The position numbers were made by a program, and so were the translations under genes. From assembly GCF_002001125.1 (NCBI RefSeq), contig NZ_MUNV01000009.1:186001-250000 (forward strand): a stretch of 64,000 nucleotides of DNA. Reading direction: 5' to 3'. Shown piece by piece: positions 1-7,112 of this stretch. Each line of letters opens with the position of its first letter. Within the stretch, counting starts at the first letter, position 1. The stretch comes from Rhodanobacter sp. B04. Its GTDB lineage: Bacteria > Pseudomonadota > Gammaproteobacteria > Xanthomonadales > Rhodanobacteraceae. Below the pieces are notes generated by a model that was given only the letters and a program-made list of their open reading frames with translations, searched no databases and was not told where the DNA came from.

Positions 1-1304
1 TTCTGGAAGGTCTTCTCGCCGACGTAGTTCTCGAACATGGCGATCACGCCGGCACCCTTCTGGTAGGTGATGCCGTCGAATGCGGTCTCGATGTCGCCAT
101 TGCCGGTAATCGGCTGGCGGATCTTGCGCGCGCTGACCAGGCTGTCGCTGCTCATCGCACCCTGCACGCCACGCACCCGGTCGAGATCGGCGCGGTATTC
201 CGGATGCACCTGCATCGTCACCTTTTGCTGCATCCAGGTGGCGAACGCCTCGTTGAGCCAGATGTCGTTCCACCATTCCAGCGTCACCGTGTCGCCGGTC
301 CACTGGTGCGCCAGCTCGTGCGCGGTGACGTTGAACGACCCCTGCACGTTGCGCGCCGGCGAATCCTTGTCGAGCAGCAGCAGCCAGTCGCGGAAGGTGA
401 CCAGGCCGGCGTTCTCCATCGCACCGGCGGCGAAGTCCGGCGCGGCGAGCACGTCGAGCTTGTCCCACGGATAACCGAAGCCGTAGTAGTTCTCCAGCGC
501 CTGGATGATGCTCGGCGTCTCGCCGAGCACATGCGACATGCGATGGGCTTCGCCGGCGGAGGCGATGCCGCGTAGCGGCAGCGGCGTGGAACGATAGGCG
601 TTCGGCGCGATGTCCGGACCCTTGGCGATGTCCCATGGCCCCACGCCGAACGCCACCAGATAGGTCGGCAGCGGCAGCGTCTGCGCGAAGGTCAGCGTCT
701 TCCAGCCGGCACCGGCCGGCGTCTCCTTGGTCTGCTGGGTGTTCGCCACCGCGGTATCGCTATCGGGAATCGTCAGGCTGATATCGAATGGCGTCTTGAA
801 GCCTGGCTCGTCGAAGCTCGGAAACGCGAAGCGTGCGCTGATCGGCTCCATCTGCGTCATCGCATACGGCTGGCCCTTGGCGCTGACCTTGTACAGGCCC
901 TGCAGCTGCGCATTGAGCGGCGCGGTGTAGTCGAAGCGCAAGGTCAGCTCCTGCGGCTTCAGCGTGCTGCCGAAATCCACCCGCACCACGCCGGCCTTGG
1001 GATCCGCATTGACGTATTTGCCCGCATGCACCTTGCCGGCCGCGTCGGTGATTTCCACCTTGGACACTTTCAGCTCATTACCGTCCAGCCACAGGTGGTC
1101 GGAAGCCTGGGTCAGCTTGACCTTGATCGTGGTGGTGCCGGAGAAATCCTCCTTCGCCGGATCGACCTTGAACGACAGCTGGTACGACTGCGGCACCGCC
1201 CAGTGCGGCAGGCGGCCCTGGGGCGCTTGTTCGGTGGTGGCGAATGCAGCACCGCAGCAGGCGGCGAGCGCGGTCGTCAGGAGGGGGCGAACGATGCGGC
1301 GCAT
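1..1304 (-). CDS. M1 family metallo-aminopeptidase, C-terminus beyond window
   Basis: Zinc aminopeptidase that removes N-terminal residues from peptides. About 434 codons are visible; the gene runs off the left edge, so the catalytic-domain end and the C-terminal domain are not seen. The start at 1304 is followed by a basic, hydrophobic N-terminus with Ala-Phe-Ala, a likely signal peptide, so the enzyme is probably periplasmic. The M1 exopeptidase motif GAMEN lies at residues 294-298 and the zinc motif HELAH at 329-333, followed by QWTGD; the third ligand Glu lies in WLNEAFA, 19 residues after the second His. These define the family. Whether it is PepN-like or closer to secreted M1 enzymes cannot be decided from this part. 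Confidence 0.93.
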   Translation of the reverse strand, partial: MRRIVRPLLTTALAACCGAAFATTEQAPQGRLPHWAVPQSYQLSFKVDPAKEDFSGTTTIKVKLTQASDHLWLDGNELKVSKVEITDAAGKVHAGKYVNADPKAGVVRVDFGSTLKPQELTLRFDYTAPLNAQLQGLYKVSAKGQPYAMTQMEPISARFAFPSFDEPGFKTPFDISLTIPDSDTAVANTQQTKETPAGAGWKTLTFAQTLPLPTYLVAFGVGPWDIAKGPDIAPNAYRSTPLPLRGIASAGEAHRMSHVLGETPSIIQALENYYGFGYPWDKLDVLAAPDFAAGAMENAGLVTFRDWLLLLDKDSPARNVQGSFNVTAHELAHQWTGDTVTLEWWNDIWLNEAFATWMQQKVTMQVHPEYRADLDRVRGVQGAMSSDSLVSARKIRQPITGNGDIETAFDGITYQKGAGVIAMFENYVGEKTFQ

Positions 1305-1433
1305 GGGCTTTCCCTGGGTTGTGTAGAACACCCACGCTAAGACCCAACATGACTTTCGACCCAGTGCCAGAAGGCATGGCAGCTCCGCGCCCGAAACCCG
1401 GCACACCCGGCGCGCTCCGCCTGCATGAGGGCG

Positions 1434-1468
1434 AAAAAAAGCCGGCGGTGAAATGACTTCACCGCCGG
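1434..1468 (-). terminator. Intrinsic terminator reading leftward
   Basis: An 11-bp perfect stem (1442-1452 with 1458-1468, 5-nt loop) is followed on the minus strand by seven T residues (1434-1440). There is no T tract on the plus side, so it acts on minus-strand transcripts. No protein gene on that strand lies upstream of it before divergent oxyR. Confidence 0.85.
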
Positions 1469-1562
1469 TGGGGTCTGCGCATCAGGGAGGGAGGGGACTC
1501 CTGACGCGCATGGGCTGCTGTCGGCCCGTCGGGTGGCGGGGACACCATGGGCGACGCCGACG
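1434..1562 (-). ncRNA. Candidate OxyS-like small RNA divergent from oxyR
   Basis: No gene is expected here, yet the minus strand carries a complete transcription unit. A promoter with TTGAAC (1592-1597), a 17-bp spacer and TATGGT (1569-1574) predicts a start near 1562. An intrinsic terminator ends it near 1434, giving about 129 nt. The -35 abuts an OxyR-type half site at 1598-1612, the geometry of OxyR-activated promoters. The RNA contains a C-rich stretch (CCCCTCCCTCCCTG, minus strand of 1483-1496) complementary to Shine-Dalgarno sequences, as in several known sRNAs. Arrangement and size resemble E. coli oxyS, but no sequence similarity is claimed. It could instead be an attenuated leader of the downstream aminopeptidase gene. 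Confidence 0.45.
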
Positions 1563-1597
1563 GCACAAACCATAGAACCCATGCTTGCATCGTTCAA

Positions 1598-1634
1598 ATT
1601 GATTGTTACCATCGCTGCCATAGGTTGAATCTAT
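1598..1634 (+). promoter_or_regulatory. OxyR-type tandem operator in the oxyR promoter
   Basis: The OxyR consensus is two ATAG-N7-CTAT type elements spaced by 7 bp. The right element at 1620-1634 is ATAGGTTGAATCTAT and matches all ten consensus bases. The left element at 1598-1612 (ATTGATTGTTACCAT) matches about seven of ten, and the gap is exactly 7 bp. The site covers a plausible oxyR promoter (TTGATT at 1599-1604, 16 bp, TAGGTT at 1621-1626), fitting autorepression, and abuts the -35 of the divergent unit. Confidence 0.75.
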
Positions 1635-1653
1635 TGCTTCAGCGAGGCGCACG

Positions 1654-2616
1654 ATGAACCTGCGGGATCTGCAATACCTGGTGGCACTGGCCGAACATCG
1701 CCACTTCGGCCGCGCCGCGGACGCCTGCTTCGTCAGCCAGCCGACCCTGTCCACCCAGATCAAGAAGCTCGAGGACGAGCTTGGCGTGCCGCTGGTCGAA
1801 CGCACGCCGCGCAAGGTGCTGCTGACCGAGGTCGGCCGCGACATCGCCATCCGCGCACGCGACGTGCTCAACGAGATCGAGCAGATCCGCGGCGTGGCCC
1901 GGCGCACGCTCGATCCGGAATCCGGCACCGTGCGGCTGGGCATCTTCCCGACGCTGGGCCCTTACCTGTTGCCGCACGCGCTGCCGCTGGTGCGCGCGGC
2001 GTTCCCGCGGCTGGAACTGCTGCTGGTCGAGGAGAAGACCGAGGCAGTGCTGCGCCTGCTGCGCGAAGGCAAGCTGGATGCCGGCATCCTCGCCCTGCCG
2101 CTGCACGAGGACAGCCTGCATACCGAGTTCCTGTTCGAGGAACCGTTCCTGCTGGCGGTCTCCGGCGACCACCCACTGGCACACAGGCAGGCACAACTGA
2201 AACTGGACGACCTGTCCAACCAGAACCTGCTGCTGCTGGAAGACGGCCACTGCCTGCGCGATCAGGCGCTGGAGGTATGCCACATGGCCGGCGCCGGCGA
2301 GCGCAGCGGCTTCCGCGCCACCAGCCTGGAGACACTGCGGCAGATGGTGGCGGCGAATGTCGGCATCACCCTGCTGCCGGTCACCGCGGTGAAGCCGCCG
2401 GTGGCGCCGGTGGAGAACCTGCACCTGATCGAGTTCAAGGGCCATCCGCCGAGCCGGCGCATCGCCATGGTCTGGCGCAAGAGCTCGGCGATGGACGGGT
2501 TCCTGCGCCGGCTCGCGGCGATCTTCCAGCAGCTGCCGGCCGACCTGCTCGACGCCCACACCGCTGCCACGCCGCTGGCCGCGCCAGCGACGAAACGCCG
2601 TACTGCACGCCGATAG
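1654..2616 (+). CDS. oxyR: Hydrogen-peroxide sensor OxyR, LysR family
   Basis: Transcription factor that senses H2O2 by forming a disulfide and activates peroxide-defence genes. 320 residues, a little longer than E. coli OxyR through a short C-terminal tail. The N-terminal winged helix-turn-helix (about residues 1-60) reads very like E. coli OxyR (LVALAEHRHF, RAAD, VSQPTLS). The redox cysteines are present at C200 (in EDGHCLRDQA) and C209 (in LEVCHMAG), and the RATSLETL and ITLLP motifs are conserved. The start has GAGG six bases upstream. An OxyR-type operator overlaps its promoter and a second one overlaps its stop codon, ahead of the rubrerythrin gene. Confidence 0.96.
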   Translation: MNLRDLQYLVALAEHRHFGRAADACFVSQPTLSTQIKKLEDELGVPLVERTPRKVLLTEVGRDIAIRARDVLNEIEQIRGVARRTLDPESGTVRLGIFPTLGPYLLPHALPLVRAAFPRLELLLVEEKTEAVLRLLREGKLDAGILALPLHEDSLHTEFLFEEPFLLAVSGDHPLAHRQAQLKLDDLSNQNLLLLEDGHCLRDQALEVCHMAGAGERSGFRATSLETLRQMVAANVGITLLPVTAVKPPVAPVENLHLIEFKGHPPSRRIAMVWRKSSAMDGFLRRLAAIFQQLPADLLDAHTAATPLAAPATKRRTARR

Positions 2617-2649
2617 CCACAAGCTATCCGCTCCATCGACACAATCAAT
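2613..2649 (+). promoter_or_regulatory. Second OxyR-type operator, ahead of rubrerythrin
   Basis: ATAGCCACAAGCTAT at 2613-2627 has the ATAG-N7-CTAT form (nine of ten consensus bases). After exactly 7 bp a weaker element follows at 2635-2649 (about seven of ten). The first element overlaps the oxyR stop codon. A weak promoter (TTCATC at 2650-2655, 17 bp, TACGCT at 2673-2678) lies just downstream, so OxyR bound here would sit next to the -35 of the rubrerythrin transcript. Confidence 0.6.
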
Positions 2650-2743
2650 TTCATCCGCTGCCCGCCGGGCGCTACGCTCGGCCGGTCACGACCGCCAAGG
2701 CCAACTCGCAACCCCTCCCAGCCCAACGCCACGAGGTGATGTC

Positions 2744-3163
2744 ATGAGCAACCTGAAAGGCTCCAAGACCGAGCAGAACCTGAAAGACGCCTTTGCCGGC
2801 GAATCGATGGCCAACCGCCGCTACCTCTACTTCGCCGCCAAGGCAGACGTCGAGGGTTACAACGATGTCTCCGCGGTGTTCCGCTCCACCGCCGAAGGCG
2901 AGACCGGCCACGCCCACGGCCACCTGGAATACCTGGAAAACGTGGGCGACCCCGCCACCGGCCTGCCGTTCGGCGAAACCCACCTGAACCTGAAAAGCGC
3001 CATCGCCGGCGAGACCCACGAATACACCGACATGTATCCGGGGATGGCCAAGTCGGCACGCGACGAAGGCTTCGACGAGATCGCCGACTGGTTCGAGACG
3101 CTGGCCAAGGCCGAACGCTCGCATGCCAACCGCTTCACCAAGGCGCTGGGCGAACTGGGCTGA
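2744..3163 (+). CDS. Rubrerythrin-like diiron protein without rubredoxin domain
   Basis: Ferritin-like four-helix protein predicted to reduce hydrogen peroxide at a diiron centre in the cytoplasm. Carboxylate and His ligand motifs of the rubrerythrin fold are visible: E20 in [12 protein letters not shown]53/H56 in EGETGH, E90 in AGETHEY and E124/H127 in AERSH. The protein ends at 139 residues, directly after the helical bundle, so the C-terminal rubredoxin domain of classical rubrerythrin is missing and an outside electron donor is required. A GAGGTG ribosome site precedes the start. It follows oxyR and an OxyR-type operator and is followed by an Fe-S protein that is a natural candidate donor. 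Confidence 0.9.
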   Translation: MSNLKGSKTEQNLKDAFAGESMANRRYLYFAAKADVEGYNDVSAVFRSTAEGETGHAHGHLEYLENVGDPATGLPFGETHLNLKSAIAGETHEYTDMYPGMAKSARDEGFDEIADWFETLAKAERSHANRFTKALGELG

Positions 3164-3175
3164 GGGAATAAAGCT

Positions 3176-3262
3176 CGTCATCCCCGCGCAAGCGGGGATC
3201 CAGTGCCTTGTACTACCCGGGTTCCTGAAGTCACTGGATTCCCGCTTGCGCGGGAATGGCGG
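3176..3262. repeat. REP-like inverted repeat
   Basis: Left arm 3176-3205 (starts CGTCATCCCCGCGCAAGCGG) and right arm about 3232-3260 (CACTGGATTCCCGCTTGCGC) are imperfect reverse complements, and each arm contains its own small hairpin. This is the common dispersed intergenic palindrome type with a GTCATCCCCGCG core seen in many proteobacteria. It lies between the rubrerythrin and Fe-S protein genes and may shape relative mRNA levels. Confidence 0.75.
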
Positions 3263-3296
3263 CGTTCAAGCAAGTCCCATCCGGGTCTTGGAGACG

Positions 3297-4643
3297 ATGA
3301 TGGCCGAGCCGATCGGCGGCACCCGCGAAGGCAACCTGGAAGCGCCTACCCGGCATCCGCTGGACTGGCTCAACCCCGAGTTCATGGACCAGCAGGCGCT
3401 CGACGCCGAGCTGGAGCGCGTGTTCAACATCTGCCACGGCTGCCGCCGCTGCGTCAGCCTGTGCCATGCCTTTCCCACCCTGTTCGACCTGATCGACGAA
3501 TCGAACACGATGGAGATCGACGGCGTCGACAAGGCCGACTATCCCAAGGTCACCGAGCAGTGCTACCTGTGCGATCTGTGCTACCAGACCAAGTGTCCGT
3601 ATACGCCACCGCATCCGTGGAACGTGGATTTCCCGCACCTGATGCTGCGCGCCAAGGCGGTGGCGTTCGAGCGTGATGGCGCTCCGCTTTCGGCGAAGAT
3701 CCTTTCCAACACCCGCGCCGTCGGCAAGCTCGCCTCGATCCCGGTGGTGGTGCAGGTGATCAACGCCGCCAACCGCAACCCGGGCGCACGCAAGCTGCTG
3801 GAGAAAACCATGGGCGTCGATGCCGACGCGCGGGTGCCCGAGTACCACACGCCCACCGCGCGCAGGCGTCTGCGCGATCTCGACGGCAGCGGTACGGCGG
3901 CACCGGCCGGCCGTACGCGCGGCAAGCTCGCCCTGTTCGCCACCTGCTACTGCGACCATTCCGATCCGGTCGTGGTCGAGGACCTGGCTGCGATCCTTGC
4001 CCACAACGCGATCCCGACAAAACTTGTCGAGCAGGAAAGCTGTTGCGGCATGCCCAAGCTGGAACTGGGCGACCTGCAGACGGTGAAGAAGTACAAGGAG
4101 CGCAACATCCCGCTGCTGGCCAAGATGGCGCGCGAAGGCTGGGACTTCACCGCGGCGATCCCGTCCTGCGTGCTGATGTTCAAGCAGGAACTGCCGCTGA
4201 TGTTCCCCGACGATGCCGACGTGGCGCTGGTGCGCGAGCGCTTCTTCGATCCGTTCGAATACCTCGCCGAGCGGCACAAGGCCGGCCTGCTGCAGACCGA
4301 CTTCAAGCAGTCGCTGGGCAAGGTCGCCTGGCAGGTACCGTGCCACCAGCGCGTGCAGAAGATCGGGCCGAAAACGCGCGACATCCTGCAACTGGTGCCG
4401 GACACCGAAGTCATCACCATCGAGCGCTGCTCCGGCCACGACGGCACCTACGGCGTGAAGCATGCGACCTATGCGCTCTCGCGCAAACTGGCCAAACCGG
4501 TGGAAAATCGCGTCGAGCAGGCCGATCCCGACCACTTCACCAGCGACTGCCCGATGGCCGGCGGCCATATCGCCCACGGCCTCGACGACAAACCGGCGGC
4601 GGAACATCCGCTGAGCCTGCTGCGCAAGGCTTATGGCATTTGA
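3297..4643 (+). CDS. CCG-domain Fe-S protein (HdrD/GlpC-like)
   Basis: 448-residue electron-transfer protein. Two 4Fe-4S motifs lie near the N-terminus: C46-x2-C49-x2-C52-x3-C56 (ICHGCRRCVSLCH) and C89-x2-C92-x2-C95-x4-C100 (QCYLCDLCYQTKC). The second half carries cysteine-rich CCG-type segments (ESCCGMPK, CSGHDGTYG, DCPMAGG) like those binding a second cluster in heterodisulfide reductase HdrB/D and glycolate oxidase GlcF. The start at 3297 has GGAG six bases upstream; an open frame extends further upstream but runs into rubrerythrin coding sequence and a repeat. The rubrerythrin, Fe-S protein, DUF3501 order recurs in proteobacteria. Feeding electrons to rubrerythrin is inferred. Confidence 0.88.
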   Translation: MMAEPIGGTREGNLEAPTRHPLDWLNPEFMDQQALDAELERVFNICHGCRRCVSLCHAFPTLFDLIDESNTMEIDGVDKADYPKVTEQCYLCDLCYQTKCPYTPPHPWNVDFPHLMLRAKAVAFERDGAPLSAKILSNTRAVGKLASIPVVVQVINAANRNPGARKLLEKTMGVDADARVPEYHTPTARRRLRDLDGSGTAAPAGRTRGKLALFATCYCDHSDPVVVEDLAAILAHNAIPTKLVEQESCCGMPKLELGDLQTVKKYKERNIPLLAKMAREGWDFTAAIPSCVLMFKQELPLMFPDDADVALVRERFFDPFEYLAERHKAGLLQTDFKQSLGKVAWQVPCHQRVQKIGPKTRDILQLVPDTEVITIERCSGHDGTYGVKHATYALSRKLAKPVENRVEQADPDHFTSDCPMAGGHIAHGLDDKPAAEHPLSLLRKAYGI

Positions 4644-4750
4644 GGAGCGAGTGGAGAGGAGTGAGCAGTGAGTGAAACCCTCGCCGCTCGCCAAGCCGCT
4701 CTCCGCACTTTGCTCTCCTTTCACTATCTCACCCCTCTCCACTCACTCCT
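4643..4750. repeat. Purine-rich imperfect inverted repeat, copy 1
   Basis: Left arm begins AGGAGCGAGTGGAGAGGAGT at 4643. The right arm, read as reverse complement from 4750, begins AGGAGTGAGTGGAGAGGGGT. About 50 bp separate the arms. A second member of the same family lies at 19295-19370. It fills the whole gap between the Fe-S protein and DUF3501 genes. Confidence 0.65.
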
Positions 4751-4756
4751 GGTTCC

Positions 4757-5338
4757 ATGAACAAACTGACCCGCGCCGACCTGCTCACCCTCGAAGCCTA
4801 CGCGCAGCAACGCGGCGAATTCCGCGCCCGCGTGATCGCACACAAAAAGCAGCGCAGCGTGCACCTCGGCGAACATCTCAGGCTGATCTTCGAGGATCGC
4901 CTGAGCGTGCAGTACCAAGTGCAGGAAATGCTGCGCATCGAGCGCATCTTCGAGACCGCCGGCATCCAGGATGAACTCGACGCCTACAATCCGCTGATCC
5001 CCGATGGCCGCAATCTCAAGGCCACCTTGCTGATCGAGTACGACGACGTCGAGCAGCGCAAACGCGAGCTGGTACGTCTGCGCCACATCGAGCACGCCAT
5101 CACGCTGACCGTGTATGGGCACGCGCCGGTCACCGCGATCGCCGACGAGGACATGGAGCGCAGCAACGACGAAAAAACCGCCGCCGTGCATTTCCTGCGT
5201 TTCGAGCTCGGCGCAGCGATGATCGCCGACTGGAATGCCGGCGCAGCAGTCACGCTGGCCTCGACATTGCCGGCGATGCCGGTGGAGGCCACCCTGACAC
5301 CCGAACAGCGCTGCATGCTGGCGGCCGATTTCAGCTGA
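4757..5338 (+). CDS. DUF3501 family protein
   Basis: 193-residue soluble protein of unknown function that fits the DUF3501 family (N-terminal LTRADLLTLEAYA and a conserved HVRLI-like segment, here HLRLIFEDR, then VQYQVQEMLRIERIFE). No cofactor motif, signal peptide or membrane segment is visible. Members are typically encoded next to a rubrerythrin and a CCG-type Fe-S protein, exactly as here, so it is probably an accessory of that peroxide-reducing module. The following gene starts two bases after its stop, indicating co-transcription. Confidence 0.85.
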   Translation: MNKLTRADLLTLEAYAQQRGEFRARVIAHKKQRSVHLGEHLRLIFEDRLSVQYQVQEMLRIERIFETAGIQDELDAYNPLIPDGRNLKATLLIEYDDVEQRKRELVRLRHIEHAITLTVYGHAPVTAIADEDMERSNDEKTAAVHFLRFELGAAMIADWNAGAAVTLASTLPAMPVEATLTPEQRCMLAADFS

Positions 5339-5340
5339 AC

Positions 5341-5940
5341 ATGCGCAAGTTCATAGTCGCCATCGCCCTGCTGCTGGTGCTGTGGGGAGGAGCCTCGTGG
5401 TGGCGGCATCGACCGCTGCAGCAGCCACCCGGCGTGCTGGCACCGGACGAACCCGAGCAGGACGACATCGAGAATGGCGCGAAGCTGCAACGCGGCGACG
5501 TTACCCTCAGCACGCGCGCCCGCTTCATCCTCACCGCCCGCGTGCTGTCGCGCGCCGATTATTCCTGGGGCGCCGAAGGCAAGTTGATCCCCGAAGACCT
5601 CGCGCTCGGCTGGGGCCGCATGTCCGACAGCGCGGTACTGGCGAGCATCGAGATCAGCCAGTCAGACCGCTTCTACTACTGGCACGTGAAGCAATTCCCG
5701 ATCCCGCGTCGCGAGATCGAGACACACAGCGCCAACATGCACATGATCCCCGCCGATGCCGGCGTGCTGCACACACTTAAGGAATTACGTCCGGGCGAGG
5801 TCGTGCACATCGAGGGCTTCCTGGTCGACGCCAGCCGCCCCGACGGCTGGCACTGGAACACCTCGATGACCCGCGACGATGTCGGCGCCGGCGCATGCGA
5901 GCTGGTTTATGTGGAGAGCCTCGATATCGTCACGCCGTGA
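5341..5940 (+). CDS. Membrane-anchored hypothetical protein
   Basis: 199 residues with one N-terminal hydrophobic segment (about residues 4-17, FIVAIALLLVLWGG), then a soluble domain probably in the periplasm. It contains the conserved-looking stretches ADYSWGAEGKLIPEDLALGW and HSANMHMIPAD, and no catalytic motif I recognise. Similar proteins are known only as conserved hypotheticals. It starts two bases after the DUF3501 stop and so belongs to the end of the rubrerythrin operon. It is the last gene before the AT-richer cassette array. Confidence 0.75.
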   Translation: MRKFIVAIALLLVLWGGASWWRHRPLQQPPGVLAPDEPEQDDIENGAKLQRGDVTLSTRARFILTARVLSRADYSWGAEGKLIPEDLALGWGRMSDSAVLASIEISQSDRFYYWHVKQFPIPRREIETHSANMHMIPADAGVLHTLKELRPGEVVHIEGFLVDASRPDGWHWNTSMTRDDVGAGACELVYVESLDIVTP

Positions 5941-6165
5941 TGGCTATTACACCCCCCGATTTTTCGGACGTAACTCATACACCCTCAAAAGTGCCGGATA
6001 ACACGACGTCCCCAAAAGCTCACCCAGCACGTCAGCCCGACGCAACGTCTTATCTAAAAAGGAAATTCGCGACTTGCATGGAGCACAGCCAGGGCAACAT
6101 ACTCGGCGCAGCACCTCACTTTTGAGGTGTATTAATACTAAGCGTTAGCCTTCATCGGACAGGAT

Positions 6166-6534
6166 ATGGCAGCTCAACTAGCCGCAATGCAGATCCACCT
6201 TTGGATCCTCACAGGCGTGCTTGGCATCGTTTTACTCGGAAATATCGCCTGCAACTATCGAAACTCTCGGCATAACGGCGACTATCAAAAAATGAAAAGC
6301 CTGTGGGAAACCCGCAAGCACTTGGAGTTACTTGCCTTTACCTCGGCGCGCCTCCAGCGATTTCCGGCGAGCTCAATGCATTTGATGTACAAGACGATGT
6401 CACTTTTAGCTCTTGGCCGTTTAGACGAGGCCGAGGCGGCAGCCGAGACATTCAAAGATGCAGCTCCAAACATGCGTCACGAAGCACTTGGTCTACTTGG
6501 CTCAATCGCAGAAAAGCGCGCCGGCCCAGGCTAA
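6166..6534 (+). CDS. Cassette ORF 1: membrane-anchored helical repeat protein
   Basis: 122 residues. A hydrophobic segment at about residues 10-26 (LWILTGVLGIVLLGNIA) is followed by a helical region with TPR-like character (MYKTMSLLALGRLDEAEAAAETF). Function unknown. The start has an AGGAT ribosome site, and the stop codon lies inside the attC inverse core, as expected for a cassette gene. Codon use is more AT-rich than in chromosomal neighbours, indicating lateral origin. Confidence 0.75.
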   Translation: MAAQLAAMQIHLWILTGVLGIVLLGNIACNYRNSRHNGDYQKMKSLWETRKHLELLAFTSARLQRFPASSMHLMYKTMSLLALGRLDEAEAAAETFKDAAPNMRHEALGLLGSIAEKRAGPG

Positions 6535-6585
6535 CAATTCGTTCAAGGCGGACGGCTCCGCCGCCGCTTAACTCCAGCGTTAGAT
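6529..6585 (+). repeat. attC recombination site 1
   Basis: 57 bp bounded by GGCTAAC (6529-6535) and GTTAGAT (6579-6585). The interior has the arms GTTCAAGGCGGACG and CGCTTAACTCCAGCG around a GC-rich palindromic centre. It is nearly identical over its right two-thirds to the site at 7043-7099. Confidence 0.88.
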
Positions 6586-7048
6586 GCCAATGAGAATTCT
6601 TCGTTTAATATTGACATTAGGTCTAGCAGCCCTCCCTGGTACTGGCACCTGTTGTCAGGTTACGACGCAGGCAGAACAATCCGCTCAGGACGCCGTTGAC
6701 TTCGCTCGCCAACAAGAACTCGTCAAAGAACTATCAGACCAAGCTGATCTAATTGTCGTTGCCCGCACAATTTCCGCACCTATGGACTCTTCCTCAGCCA
6801 CTTTTTCCGTCATCAGCGCTTTTAAGGGCCACGCTTCTGGCATATTGCCGCTATCTTGGCAAAGTGGCGTTACGGTGAGTTGCTACGTTGCTGACATGTT
6901 CAAGAGTGTCGAGGTCAGGCCCGGCCAAATTTATCTTTTGTATGTTCTTTCAGGACATATTCTTCGTGCCGCACCTTTCGATCGCAGGTACGGTGGGCCT
7001 TCATATGCGCAAGAGCTGCAGCTTATCCACCTACGAGTTGGCTTCTAA
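6584..7048 (+). CDS. Cassette ORF 2: secreted hypothetical protein
   Basis: 154 residues with an N-terminal signal peptide (about residues 1-24, ending near GTGTCC; a lipoprotein processing site there is possible but not canonical). The mature part is a small mixed domain (ADLIVVARTIS, FSVISAFKGHA, GQIYLLYVLSG), suggesting a periplasmic or outer-surface beta-rich protein. No family is recognised. The start lies within the new cassette end right after attC, and the stop lies in the next attC. Lower GC than neighbours. Confidence 0.72.
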   Translation: MPMRILRLILTLGLAALPGTGTCCQVTTQAEQSAQDAVDFARQQELVKELSDQADLIVVARTISAPMDSSSATFSVISAFKGHASGILPLSWQSGVTVSCYVADMFKSVEVRPGQIYLLYVLSGHILRAAPFDRRYGGPSYAQELQLIHLRVGF

Positions 7049-7099
7049 CTACTAGTTCAAGGCGGACGCCTCCGGCACCGCTGAACTCCAGCGTTAGGC
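7043..7099 (+). repeat. attC recombination site 2
   Basis: 57 bp bounded by TTCTAAC (7043-7049) and GTTAGGC (7093-7099), with the shared interior AGTTCAAGGCGGACG, a short GC-rich hairpin centre and GAACTCCAGCG. Same length as attC site 1, so both cassettes probably came from the same or related integrons. Confidence 0.87.
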
Positions 7100-7112
7100 A
7101 AGGACTGCAACC

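Noticed and set aside
1470-1547. Possible 25-30 residue Pro-rich peptide inside the candidate small RNA
   Set aside because: Its ATG has no Shine-Dalgarno sequence and the frame ends inside the terminator stem; non-coding is simpler.
3123-3296. Longer N-terminus for the Fe-S protein starting inside rubrerythrin
   Set aside because: It would translate the 3' end of rubrerythrin out of frame and the REP-like palindrome; the ATG at 3297 has a good ribosome site.
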